From Treponema socranskii subsp. buccale (GTDB lineage: Bacteria > Spirochaetota > Spirochaetia > Treponematales > Treponemataceae), in the NCBI RefSeq assembly GCF_024181585.1, contig NZ_CP054258.1:1984001-2048000 (forward strand): a stretch of 64,000 nt of DNA. The letters are read 5' to 3'. Made by a program: the position numbers and the translations under genes. The stretch's first letter is position 1. Each line of letters starts with the position of its first letter. The notes under the pieces were generated by a model. That model saw only the letters and a program-made list of their open reading frames with translations. It was not told the origin of the DNA and made no database searches. Shown here piece after piece: positions 44,488 through 52,057 of the stretch.

Positions 44488-44763
44488 TTACGCGTTTACC
44501 GGCATATCGTCGTCGACGGGTTCGAGCTCGTCCACGTCTTCGAGATTCGCATTCGCCTGCGCGTCGATTTCCGCCTGCGAAAGCACGTGCCCCACGGTGA
44601 GCAAAAACGGAACCTTCCAATTTTTAAGCGCGGCAAGATGATACGGTTTCGCCGGCTTTCCCGCGGCGAGAAACATGTTTCTTCCGTCGTCAAAAAATAC
44701 CGGCGCGGAAAAACGCATACCCTCTTTAATATCGTTTTGCGTAAGTTTTAAAAAACCGGCCAT
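44488..44763 (-). CDS. Small protein resembling the N-terminal region of HD-GYP proteins
   Basis: 91 residues: MAGFLKLTQNDIKEGMRFSA, then FFDDGRNMFLAAGKPAKPYHL, LKNWKVPFLLTVGHVLSQ and an acidic tail. The pattern (short beta-rich module leading to PxLLTxG) resembles the small domain before the HD-GYP phosphohydrolase domain in spirochaetal proteins, but no HD domain follows; the product ends after residue 91. It may be a free-standing sensor or accessory module, or a truncated gene. GGGGGAGA lies upstream of the ATG at 44763; the frame extending to 44814 is not used. Confidence 0.65.
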   Translation of the reverse strand: MAGFLKLTQNDIKEGMRFSAPVFFDDGRNMFLAAGKPAKPYHLAALKNWKVPFLLTVGHVLSQAEIDAQANANLEDVDELEPVDDDMPVNA

Positions 44764-44886
44764 AACATCTCCCCCCGTATTTCTTTCAGACCGAACCTCG
44801 AGTTTTGAAAACATCGACTCGAAATCGAAGCCTTTAATAATTTACGCTCCACGCTAAAAAACCGAGCGATTTTCAGCGATGCTCTT

Positions 44887-45138
44887 TTATCGTTTTTTAG
44901 CCTGCGCTTGCAGCACAAAGGCGAATATCCCCGCGAGTACGCTCCACGTTTCTTCCGGCACATAGGAGCCGATTTCCCCAAGCGTCAAAACATCGGCGAG
45001 GTTCGCATTTTCAACGACGGCGATGCCGCTCTCTTTTGCTATTTCGGCAAGCCGTTCAGCCGCTTCGCCCCGAGCGGACGCCGTTATAAAAGGCGAAGGC
45101 GCTCCTTCAGGGTACTTCAGCGCGACCGCTTTTTTCAT
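44887..45138 (-). CDS. FlhB-like C-terminal domain protein
   Basis: 83 residues. The whole protein corresponds to the cytoplasmic C-terminal domain of the flagellar export-gate protein FlhB: AVALKYPEGAPSPFITASARGEAAERLAEIA, then ADVLTLGEIGSYVPEETW. The membrane part and the NPTH autocleavage site are absent. Stand-alone FlhB-like proteins of this size are known beside FliK-like genes in many bacteria and may regulate substrate switching of the export machine. The ATG overlaps the stop of the upstream FliK-like gene (ATGA), so the two are coupled. Confidence 0.88.
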   Translation of the reverse strand: MKKAVALKYPEGAPSPFITASARGEAAERLAEIAKESGIAVVENANLADVLTLGEIGSYVPEETWSVLAGIFAFVLQAQAKKR

Positions 45139-46463
45139 ACGCTGCCCCTCGCGGCGGAAATACAGTCTTCTTCGTAAAAGCCCGAAAGCACGCCGGCTTC
45201 CGCCCGTTCGACGCTGAACGATTTTCCGCCGAACGCCGCTTCGAGCGCTTTTTCGAGCAATGCACTTTCGCCCGCACGCTCCTCGCCCGATACGGCATAG
45301 AGCACGCGTCCCTTATGTAAGTATATCACAAAACAATAAAATTTCCCACCGAAATCGAGCAGCGCCGTACATTTTTCAGCTTTTTTTTGCCGCACGTCTA
45401 AAAAAAAGCGGAGCACGCCGCTTCCCGTCTCCGCACCGCCGTCGAGGGAAATCTCGAAGGGGAGCTGAATCCAGCTTGCGCCGGGAGAAAATCCGCGATG
45501 ATTGAAAAGAGTGAGGACGCCGCCTTTGCGTCGTTCAAGCGCCGGCTTCGCGCTCACATCGTATGCCGCATCGGACGCTTCCGTATCGGTCACTGCGGCT
45601 TCGCCCTGCACCGCACCGTTTGCAGTTCTCGATCCCGACAGTATGCCGAAAAAAAATCGCCGCACTTCCGCTTCTATTTCCGAAACGAGCGCTTTCAGCG
45701 GCCGCCCCGCATCGGATCCGCTTTTCCGCCCGCTTTGCACGTGCGCAGCTCCGCCTTTCGGAAAATCGCTCGATTCCGCACTTTCGTTTTTTCCGCCGTT
45801 ACGTCGATCGCCATCGTCCTTTCCGTCCGCCCCTCCTCTCTTTGCACGTCCGCCGCTGTGAGAATCCGCATCGCTTTCGGAACCCTTATCGCTCTTTTCG
45901 TTTGCTCCGACGATTGCAGCGACGGCATCTTTTCCCATAGGGATACCTTTTTCCTCCAAAACAAGGGCCGCTTGAGCCGCTTCTTTTTCACGACGGGGAA
46001 ACGATAACGCGATGCGGCGCGCATCGTTAAAAATCTTCTCGTCGAATTTCATGCCGAGCGACTGCATCGTACTGAACAAAGCTGCGGTGATATAATCGGA
46101 GGGAAGATTGAGAGAGGCGAAATAGCGGACAAGCTCCGCATCGGAGAGCGTTCCGTCGGGATTGAGCGCCGTCGAAAACGTCGTTACGAGATGTTCGTTT
46201 GAAAATGGCGCATCCGCGATAAGCGGTGAAAGGACGAGCGTTCCGTCTTTGAGCGAAACGGAAGCGGAAAAAACAGTGCCGGGGGCAAACGCCCTTTCCG
46301 ACGTAACGGAAAACCTGCCGCCCGCAAAAGAAGCGATATACGAGTTTTGCCCCGTCTGTGAAAGGATACGCACGGAAACGACATCCCCTTCGCGAAGCTC
46401 GTACCGGTTCGGCATACCGGAAGGGGAAGCCGTCTGAACATATACGCGGGAAATCGTATCCAT
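45135..46463 (-). CDS. FliK-like hook-length control-related protein
   Basis: 442 residues in three parts. Residues 1-175 are an ordered beta-rich region (YELREGDVVSVRILSQ, FSASVSLKDGTLVLSPL). Residues about 185-275 are low-complexity, rich in Gly, Ser, Asp and Lys. Residues about 305-435 form a FliK-C-like domain (WIQLPFEISLDGG, GVLRFFLDVRQKKAEKCTALLDFGG). This layout, and the coupled FlhB-like gene, fit a second, short FliK-type protein as found beside FlhB-like genes in spirochaetes. Similarity is structural rather than motif-based, so the name is tentative. Confidence 0.65.
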   Translation of the reverse strand: MDTISRVYVQTASPSGMPNRYELREGDVVSVRILSQTGQNSYIASFAGGRFSVTSERAFAPGTVFSASVSLKDGTLVLSPLIADAPFSNEHLVTTFSTALNPDGTLSDAELVRYFASLNLPSDYITAALFSTMQSLGMKFDEKIFNDARRIALSFPRREKEAAQAALVLEEKGIPMGKDAVAAIVGANEKSDKGSESDADSHSGGRAKRGGADGKDDGDRRNGGKNESAESSDFPKGGAAHVQSGRKSGSDAGRPLKALVSEIEAEVRRFFFGILSGSRTANGAVQGEAAVTDTEASDAAYDVSAKPALERRKGGVLTLFNHRGFSPGASWIQLPFEISLDGGAETGSGVLRFFLDVRQKKAEKCTALLDFGGKFYCFVIYLHKGRVLYAVSGEERAGESALLEKALEAAFGGKSFSVERAEAGVLSGFYEEDCISAARGSV

Positions 46464-46480
46464 GCGCCGGAAAAATTATC

Positions 46481-46521
46481 GACAGGCTGTCGAAAAAGCA
46501 ACCGACTTTTGAGACAGCCCC
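46481..46521 (-). repeat. Dispersed intergenic repeat, copy A
   Basis: Read on the minus strand this starts GGGGCTGTCTCAAAAG and ends CGACAGCCTGTC. It matches 62727-62769 at about three quarters of positions. Its own arms GGCTGTC/GACAGCC can form a hairpin downstream of rplS, perhaps acting as its terminator. Confidence 0.55.
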
Positions 46522-46562
46522 ATCCGCTTCTAAAAACCGCTTGAGTTTTCAAAAGCGACACG

Positions 46563-47039
46563 TTATTTCTTTTTCGCTTTTTCAGCCGCTTCCGCTGCGT
46601 GTTCTTCTTTTTGCTCTTCTTTGATTGCGGCTTCCTGAGCTGCGGCCGCGGCCTCGGCTCGAGCGTTGCGTTCGGCAAGAGCCGTGGCGATGTTTCCGCC
46701 GACGCGCGTTTTAATGCGCTTCGCTTTACCGACCGCATCGCGGAGGTAATAGAGTTTTGCACGGCGGACCTTACCCGGACGTACGATCTCTACTTTCGTG
46801 ATGCGCGGCGAGTGCATCGGGAATACGCGCTCGACTCCGACGCCGTACGATTCTTTACGGACCGTAAAGGTTTCACGCGTACCGCCGCCGTTTTTCGCGA
46901 TAACGACGCCTTCGTACACTTGAATACGTTCCGTTTTACCTTCGACGATTTTAAAGAAAACTTTTACCGTATCGCCGACATTAAATCCCATAGCGCTCGC
47001 ACGCTTTTGTTTTTCTTCAATACCCTTAATGATATCCAT
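46563..47039 (-). CDS. rplS: Ribosomal protein L19 with charged C-terminal extension
   Basis: 158 residues. Residues about 1-120 are bL19 ([41 protein letters not shown]). The last 35 residues are an Ala/Glu/Lys-rich helix (KKEE-type tail) absent from typical bL19 (about 115 residues). L19 lies at the subunit interface of the large ribosomal subunit. The start is one base after the trmD stop, last gene of the rpsP-khpA-rimM-trmD-rplS operon. The extension could bind other proteins or RNA; its role is unknown. Confidence 0.97.
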   Translation of the reverse strand: MDIIKGIEEKQKRASAMGFNVGDTVKVFFKIVEGKTERIQVYEGVVIAKNGGGTRETFTVRKESYGVGVERVFPMHSPRITKVEIVRPGKVRRAKLYYLRDAVGKAKRIKTRVGGNIATALAERNARAEAAAAAQEAAIKEEQKEEHAAEAAEKAKKK

Positions 47040-47040
47040 C

Positions 47041-47832
47041 TCAGTCTCCAGCTTTCCGAGTCCGTTTCGCCTGCTTCTTTTTTCCGGCGGTTTTAAGCGA
47101 AACCTGCTCCGTAATTTCCTTAATAATTTTTTCGGCTTCCGATGAAAGCGTACCCGCGCTGCGCGCAGACGCTATCAAGTCCGGCCGATTGGCAAGCGTT
47201 TTCGCAACGCTCTTTCGCAGCCGCCACGCGCGTATCGCTTCGTGGTTTCCCGACCGCAGCACTTCGGGTACTTCTTCTCCCCGATAATTCTGCGGCCGCG
47301 TATACTGCGGATATTCAAGCAGTCCGCCCGAATAGCTTTCTTCGTCAAGCGATTCCGCCGAAATGACGCCGTCGATCAGGCGGTACACCGTGTCGATGAC
47401 GACTTCCGCCGCAACCTCTCCGCTCGACATAACGTAATCCCCGATCGAAATCTCTTCGTCGACATATCGATCGATTATCCGCTGGTCGATCCCTTCGTAC
47501 CGTCCGCAGATAATGACGATTTCGCTTTCCCTGCTCAACTCAAGCGCTTTCGCCTGCGTAAAAGGCTTTCCTCCGGGCGTCACATAGATGACGCGCTTTT
47601 TGTACGCCTCTACGCTGTCCAGCGCTTCTCCGAGCGGCTCGGCGAGCATAAGCTGCCCCGCACCTCCGCCGTACGGACCGTCGTCACAGGAGCGGTGTTT
47701 ATCGCGGGCAAAATCCCTGATATCCGTCAAGACGCAGGAAACAATTCCCTTTTCAACCGCTTTCGCCATAATCGAATTTTCGAAGTACGCGCGCAGGATA
47801 TCCGGGAATAAGGTCAGCACGGTAAATTGCAT
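47041..47832 (-). CDS. trmD: tRNA (guanine-N1)-methyltransferase
   Basis: 263 residues, the normal length of TrmD, a SPOUT-class enzyme that makes m1G at position 37 of tRNAs. Signature stretches are [37 protein letters not shown], the knotted SAM site with YEGIDQR and [15 protein letters not shown]. It prevents +1 frameshifting. It starts five bases after rimM and precedes rplS by one base, part of one translational cluster. Confidence 0.97.
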   Translation of the reverse strand: MQFTVLTLFPDILRAYFENSIMAKAVEKGIVSCVLTDIRDFARDKHRSCDDGPYGGGAGQLMLAEPLGEALDSVEAYKKRVIYVTPGGKPFTQAKALELSRESEIVIICGRYEGIDQRIIDRYVDEEISIGDYVMSSGEVAAEVVIDTVYRLIDGVISAESLDEESYSGGLLEYPQYTRPQNYRGEEVPEVLRSGNHEAIRAWRLRKSVAKTLANRPDLIASARSAGTLSSEAEKIIKEITEQVSLKTAGKKKQAKRTRKAGD

Positions 47833-47836
47833 GGAA

Positions 47837-48421
47837 TCACTCCAGAATCCAGAGGTGCATCAGCTCCACCGTTTTGCCTTCGATATCGACCGCGCCGATA
47901 TGCTCCTCTGTAAAAGGAACATAGACCGTTTTCGGTTTTCCCGAAACGGTGCGTTTGACATCGTCCGCAAGAACGCTGCAAGCCTCGGAGATGCGCACTT
48001 CCAAAAGCTGCGCCGCTCCGCCTTCCAATACGTCCGTGATCTTGCCTATCGTTTCGACAGGCGCGGCCGAAGCCGCCGATCCGTTTTTCCTCTCATATAC
48101 GAGAGAACAATCTTTCAAATCTTCGATGTACCATTCTCCTTTTTGCAAAGGATATGCATACTCGCGCGGCACGACCACTTCCCATCCGCTGTACTTTCGC
48201 ACCGCTTCGGGAGAATCGATCCCCGCCAATTTCATAAGCACGCAGGTACCGCCCCGGTCGGCAGATTCGACTCTGTGCCGTTCGGTTTTCTCGCCGTGCC
48301 GTAAAGTGACATCCTTGAGCGAAACGATGTGTTCGTACGCGCCGGAAGCACTCTCCACTTTACATTCACCCGTAATCCCATGCGGACCGCGGATAAAGCC
48401 GACTGCAAGCTGATCTTTCAT
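47837..48421 (-). CDS. rimM: Ribosome maturation factor RimM
   Basis: 194 residues with the RimM N-terminal domain (VGFIRGPHGITGECKVESA) and a C-terminal PRC-barrel (GKITDVLEGGAAQLLEVRI, VPFTEEHIGAVDIEGKTVEL). It helps mature the 3' domain of 16S rRNA with S19. An insert rich in Ser/Ala (about residues 108-125) lengthens it slightly. It is spaced six bases after khpA and five before trmD. Confidence 0.95.
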   Translation of the reverse strand: MKDQLAVGFIRGPHGITGECKVESASGAYEHIVSLKDVTLRHGEKTERHRVESADRGGTCVLMKLAGIDSPEAVRKYSGWEVVVPREYAYPLQKGEWYIEDLKDCSLVYERKNGSAASAAPVETIGKITDVLEGGAAQLLEVRISEACSVLADDVKRTVSGKPKTVYVPFTEEHIGAVDIEGKTVELMHLWILE

Positions 48422-48427
48422 CGGCCT

Positions 48428-48661
48428 TCAGTCTAAGATATCGAGACTGTAGTGATTTCCGTCCCTCGCCGCCGATGCGCTCAACACCGTGCGCATCGCT
48501 TTTGCGATACGGCCGTATTTGCCGATCACTTTACCGATATCGCTTTCGGCCACTTTCAGCTGCAAAACAGGCCCGCGTTCGCCCTCCGCTTCGGTCACCG
48601 AAACCGCGGAAGGATCATCGACAAGCGACTTTGCAATATATTCGATTAAATCCTTTTCCAT
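48428..48661 (-). CDS. khpA: KH-domain RNA-binding protein KhpA
   Basis: 77 residues consisting of one KH domain (LIEYIAKSLVDDPSAV, then the GKVIGKYGRIAKAMRTVL GxxG loop). KhpA, alone or with KhpB, binds many small RNAs and mRNAs in Gram-positive bacteria and in rpsP-linked loci. It is the second gene of the rpsP operon, 18 bp after rpsP. Confidence 0.94.
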   Translation of the reverse strand: MEKDLIEYIAKSLVDDPSAVSVTEAEGERGPVLQLKVAESDIGKVIGKYGRIAKAMRTVLSASAARDGNHYSLDILD

Positions 48662-48679
48662 TCAGCCGCCTCGATGCAA

Positions 48680-48928
48680 TCACTTTGCGGAACGGATCTG
48701 TTTGTTGAGCAGCTTACCGACAATGTCCGTCGGCTGTGCACCGACCCCGAGCCAATACTTTGCGCGTTCGACGTCGATGTTGATCTGCTTTTCAGCAGCT
48801 TCGATCGGCATATAGGTACCGATTTCTTCGATCGCCCGGCCGTCGCGCGGAGAACGCTCATCCATGACAACGACGCGATAGTAAGGACGTTTTTGCGTAC
48901 CGAACTTTTTCAGTCTGATTTTGACCAC
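48680..48928 (-). CDS. rpsP: Ribosomal protein S16
   Basis: 82 residues (bS16): [38 protein letters not shown] and [21 protein letters not shown] start at 48928 with GGAGG six bases upstream; the longer read has no ribosome site. It heads a five-gene translation operon (rpsP-khpA-rimM-trmD-rplS). The promoter lies about 75-100 bp upstream, at the edge of the AT-rich polysaccharide locus. Confidence 0.97.
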   Translation of the reverse strand: MVKIRLKKFGTQKRPYYRVVVMDERSPRDGRAIEEIGTYMPIEAAEKQINIDVERAKYWLGVGAQPTDIVGKLLNKQIRSAK

Positions 48929-48961
48929 TGTAATCCTCCGTAGAACTCGAACCGAACGGGG

Positions 48962-49282
48962 TCAAGTCCTAAAATAGCGCACCCATCGGTGCGAAGATTT
49001 ATTATAGCGGAAGCGGGGGGAGAGCGTCAATCGGAGGAAAAATGCATCGGAGGGAAAATGCTTGCATAAATTCCGGCCATTTTTTTTTACTGCATGTTTC
49101 ATTGAATACTTTTCAGCAGTTTCTACATTATTTTCAGCTATGCTCAAGCATTTTTTTCTATCTTTGTATAAATCCCTGATCTTATTGATAAAATCGCGCT
49201 TATTACCCGGTTGATACAAACTTCCATTAATGTAAATACAAGTTCCACCGGATTTCCCTAGAAACAAGATCGTAATTTTCAC
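48962..49282 (-). pseudogene. Degenerate glycosyltransferase fragment
   Basis: An AT-rich open frame reads like the C-terminal end of a family 4 glycosyltransferase: GTCIYINGSLYQPGNKRDF, KIRDLYKDRKKCLSIAENN, then NVETAEKYSMKHA. After about residue 76 (near 49055) the sequence passes into the rpsP promoter and loses any resemblance. An adjoining frame upstream (49284-49409) may hold more of the same gene. There is no ribosome site and the glycosyltransferase N-terminus is gone, so this is probably the residue of a deleted locus end. The identification rests on a short stretch. Confidence 0.4.
48978..49030 (-). promoter_or_regulatory. rpsP operon promoter with hairpin at the transcript 5' end
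   Basis: TTGACG (49025-49030) and TATAAT (49001-49006) are 18 bp apart on the minus strand. The predicted start point near 48994 coincides with a perfect 6-bp stem CGCACC-GATG-GGTGCG (48978-48993), so the mRNA would begin with a hairpin. This may protect the 5' end or serve ribosomal-protein feedback control. Confidence 0.6.
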
Positions 49283-49463
49283 TTTTTACTCCTACATTAA
49301 TTTCTGATCCAAATTTTCTAGGAAATACCATCGAAACATACTCGTTACTATGATTAGTAAGAACAGAAACAAATAAATATATGAAAAAATAAGCATACAA
49401 TGGAATCATAAAAAGAACTCTATATTGAATAGTAAATCTTTTATTGCAATCAATTTTGCTCTA

Positions 49464-50081
49464 TTATCTAACACCATATTTCTTCAATACAATATCCAAT
49501 TTATTTTCATCTAATTTTTGATAAATAAAAGATATATCATCCTTAACAAATCCATCAAACAACCTAACTATATCTATACCCAATAATTTGTTTCTTATTC
49601 CTTCATCAAACCGATACTTTATAACCTTTGCCGGATTACCGCCGACAATCGTATACGGCGCAACATCCTTTGCAACGACAGCCCCCGCAGCAATAATAGC
49701 ACCCTGCCCTATCGTCACTCCTGAACAGATAATAGCATTAATACCTATCCATACATCATCCTGCACAATAATACTCCCCTTTGTACCAGCCTCAGATGTA
49801 TACTCAAACACTTTTACCTTAAAGGGATAAGTTGAAATAGTATGGACTTCATGCTCACCGCCAAGTAAAAATTGTACGCCTTCGGCAATAGAACAGTAAC
49901 TTCCTATAACCAATTTTACATCTTCAGGAGTAGAATCAACAACATGCAGTGTTCCGTATGTTTTTTTGCCTACATGTATTCTGGAAATATCACAAAAATT
50001 AGCAATACACGTTTCATTATGTGTATTATGTTTTCTATAGAGCCTTTTAAAAAGATAGAGTTTTATACGATTTATAAACAT
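49464..50081 (-). CDS. Left-handed beta-helix O-acetyltransferase (CatB-like)
   Basis: 205 residues. The core is a hexapeptide-repeat helix ([71 protein letters not shown]), the signature of xenobiotic/sugar acetyltransferases using acetyl-CoA. The catalytic His is in [10 protein letters not shown]. In this position it probably acetylates the dideoxy sugar or another O-unit residue. It is AT-rich and the last intact gene of the polysaccharide operon on the minus strand. Confidence 0.88.
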   Translation of the reverse strand: MFINRIKLYLFKRLYRKHNTHNETCIANFCDISRIHVGKKTYGTLHVVDSTPEDVKLVIGSYCSIAEGVQFLLGGEHEVHTISTYPFKVKVFEYTSEAGTKGSIIVQDDVWIGINAIICSGVTIGQGAIIAAGAVVAKDVAPYTIVGGNPAKVIKYRFDEGIRNKLLGIDIVRLFDGFVKDDISFIYQKLDENKLDIVLKKYGVR

Positions 50082-50140
50082 AGGAACCTCAAAAATATGG
50101 TTTCAAAAGAGCTAATAGCATAATTATTGCACTTTATCTC

Positions 50141-51124
50141 TTAATCAACAACCCCGACGCGGCATGTGAGATAACCCCTCGTACGAATCAATTCTTTTAG
50201 CTTTTGCTTATAAAGTAAGAATCTTACTTTGCAAAAGTAAAAGATAAAATAGCTCTCGTTTTTGTATTCCTCAGCTACTAAATCTTCAAGATTTTCTTCA
50301 CATGTGGACATTCGATATTTCTGCTTATTCAACTTATGATTAACAACCCATATAGAAAAGAAATTTAACAATATATCTTTCCGTAGAAAATTGTAACATG
50401 ATTGATCTACAACACCGGATTCTACTTTATCACTAATCAATTTTAAGTAATTTTTATAAAAAACGTTATATAAACCATAAGAAATATCTTTTTTTTTCAC
50501 CTCTTGAACTGACACCTTTTGTTCGTTTAAGACAACTATTTTATTTTTTTTGCTGAGTATTTCCAATAATACCTTTGCTTGCCATAAAGAGGTCTCACAT
50601 CCCCCAAACCAATCATCAACAAGTAAAAGCTCATTTTCCCAAAAACCAAATGCACCAATCCATGTAATATAAAACGAGCACACCCTTAAAAAATCATTAA
50701 TATTAGTACAGTCATACTTATCTTTCTGTTTTTTCCCTAAATTGTAATTTGGAAAAAAAAGGAATGGCTTATCTTTTTGATAAAGCTTTATATTATTAAG
50801 TAAATAGGCTAGGTAACCGCCAGAATAAATTAACGTATCATTACAAAGCTTTCTAAACCTTCCATTAGCACGTGTTATACTTGTAGGAAAATTTTTATCT
50901 TTAATATTTTCATTATTCCGATAATAATGAATATTACTATATTCGGTCGTATATTTTTTAACCATTTCCTGAGTATTATCTGTCGATGCATTATCGGAAA
51001 TAATAACTTCAACTTCAGATGAGTTAAACTCCAGTAGACATACAAGTGAATCTAAACTTTTTGTAAGGTATTGAACTCTATTATAAGTAGGTATACAAAT
51101 ACTCAACAATGGCTTTTCTCTCAT
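50141..51124 (-). CDS. Family 2 glycosyltransferase, abequosyltransferase-like
   Basis: 327 residues. GT-A fold: LSICIPTYNRVQYLTKSLDSL, VEVIISDNASTDNTQEMVKK (nucleotide-binding DNAS pattern). The region RKLCNDTLIYSGGYLAYLL resembles the acceptor side of RfbV, which transfers CDP-abequose, a 3,6-dideoxyhexose. A transfer of the CDP-activated dideoxy sugar produced by this locus is therefore plausible. The usual DXD is not visible; NDT may take its place. The ATG overlaps the stop of the remnant frame upstream (ATGA). It is markedly AT-rich. Confidence 0.8.
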   Translation of the reverse strand: MREKPLLSICIPTYNRVQYLTKSLDSLVCLLEFNSSEVEVIISDNASTDNTQEMVKKYTTEYSNIHYYRNNENIKDKNFPTSITRANGRFRKLCNDTLIYSGGYLAYLLNNIKLYQKDKPFLFFPNYNLGKKQKDKYDCTNINDFLRVCSFYITWIGAFGFWENELLLVDDWFGGCETSLWQAKVLLEILSKKNKIVVLNEQKVSVQEVKKKDISYGLYNVFYKNYLKLISDKVESGVVDQSCYNFLRKDILLNFFSIWVVNHKLNKQKYRMSTCEENLEDLVAEEYKNESYFIFYFCKVRFLLYKQKLKELIRTRGYLTCRVGVVD

Positions 51125-51392
51125 TTTATCACCTCTGCACTATACCAAGCGTTTTTACAATGTCTAAAAATTAAATATGCAATAGGGCTTCTAATATCTG
51201 CATACTTAAAAACCCGCAAAAGAAAAAATTCGCAGGTAACAACTTGCCAATTTAAAGTAAACTTAAAAAAAGCAGAAAGTTTATTAAGATATCCTTTATC
51301 TATACAAACAATATCCTATCCTCATTTTTTCGCACAGCGTATAAGAGCAGAGCCGAGTATTCCGGTAGCCCCTGATATAACTATTTTTTGCA
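51121..51392 (-). pseudogene. Scar of a deleted SDR/epimerase gene
   Basis: The first 23 codons, starting at an ATG inside the last codons of the HAD gene (51392), read MQKIVISGATGILGSALIRC, an obvious nucleotide-sugar epimerase N-terminus (GATGxxG). A stop follows; shifting frame gives EDRILFV and then a stop. The rest is a different frame ending WYSAEVIK with a stop that overlaps the glycosyltransferase ATG. So the 5' end of one gene and the 3' end of another were joined by deletion, and the junction decayed. The retained overlaps at both ends show the operon order once held at least two more genes. Confidence 0.65.
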
Positions 51393-52031
51393 TACCGTTT
51401 CCAATAACACCTTCAATTCAGATACCGTAGAACACAGACAATCGGCAGCAGTCAATTCTTCTCTTGTTCCGTTACCCCACAGTACACCGATTGTTTGTAT
51501 TCCGGCAGATTGACCTGCAAGATAATCAGTATACATATCACCAATACCATAGGTATGATTTTTTACTAAATTTTCTGTTTCAATCAGATATTTAAAAATT
51601 TCTGATTTTGACCTCAGCTTGTTCGGAAAAGTATAGGGTGTAATAACTTGTTTTATGAAATCTGTTAAACCTAATTTTTTTATAATCCGATTACTTGCCA
51701 CATCGGATTTATTGGTAACAATATAATGCGTATAGAATTCGGTATTTTTTACAATGGTATCAATCTGTTCATACAGATGAGTATTCGGATATTCACACGT
51801 ATCATAAATATGTCTAAATACAGACAGTATTTTTTCTATATCGGTATTACTTAGAAAGTTTTTAGGGAAGGCTTGAAGTAAAGCCTCTCGCAGAGGCGGT
51901 CCTATTATTAACTCCTTACTTTGTGTGCTCGTGTCTATTCTTAATATGTCAAAAGCAGTTCTTAGTGATAGAAGTATATCCTTCTTTGAATCAATAAGTG
52001 TTCCATCCATATCCCATATTAAAAATTTCAT
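51381..52031 (-). CDS. HAD-family phosphatase of the polysaccharide locus
   Basis: 216 residues: WDMDGTLIDSKKDILLS (motif I), YIVTNKSD (motif II Thr), a Lys near LRSKSEIFKYL (motif III), YGIGDMYTDYLAGQSAG (motif IV Asp pair). It resembles Gph-type phosphoglycolate phosphatases with a small helical cap. In a sugar-nucleotide operon such enzymes usually remove phosphate from a sugar phosphate before nucleotide activation. Its 3' end overlaps the start of the remnant frame. Confidence 0.85.
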   Translation of the reverse strand: MKFLIWDMDGTLIDSKKDILLSLRTAFDILRIDTSTQSKELIIGPPLREALLQAFPKNFLSNTDIEKILSVFRHIYDTCEYPNTHLYEQIDTIVKNTEFYTHYIVTNKSDVASNRIIKKLGLTDFIKQVITPYTFPNKLRSKSEIFKYLIETENLVKNHTYGIGDMYTDYLAGQSAGIQTIGVLWGNGTREELTAADCLCSTVSELKVLLETVCKK

Positions 52032-52057
52032 TATATACTCTCTGATATATTAATAAT

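Noticed and set aside
49227-49409. 60-codon frame between the acetyltransferase and the rpsP promoter
   Set aside because: No ribosome site, AT-rich, no family look; at most part of the decayed glycosyltransferase.
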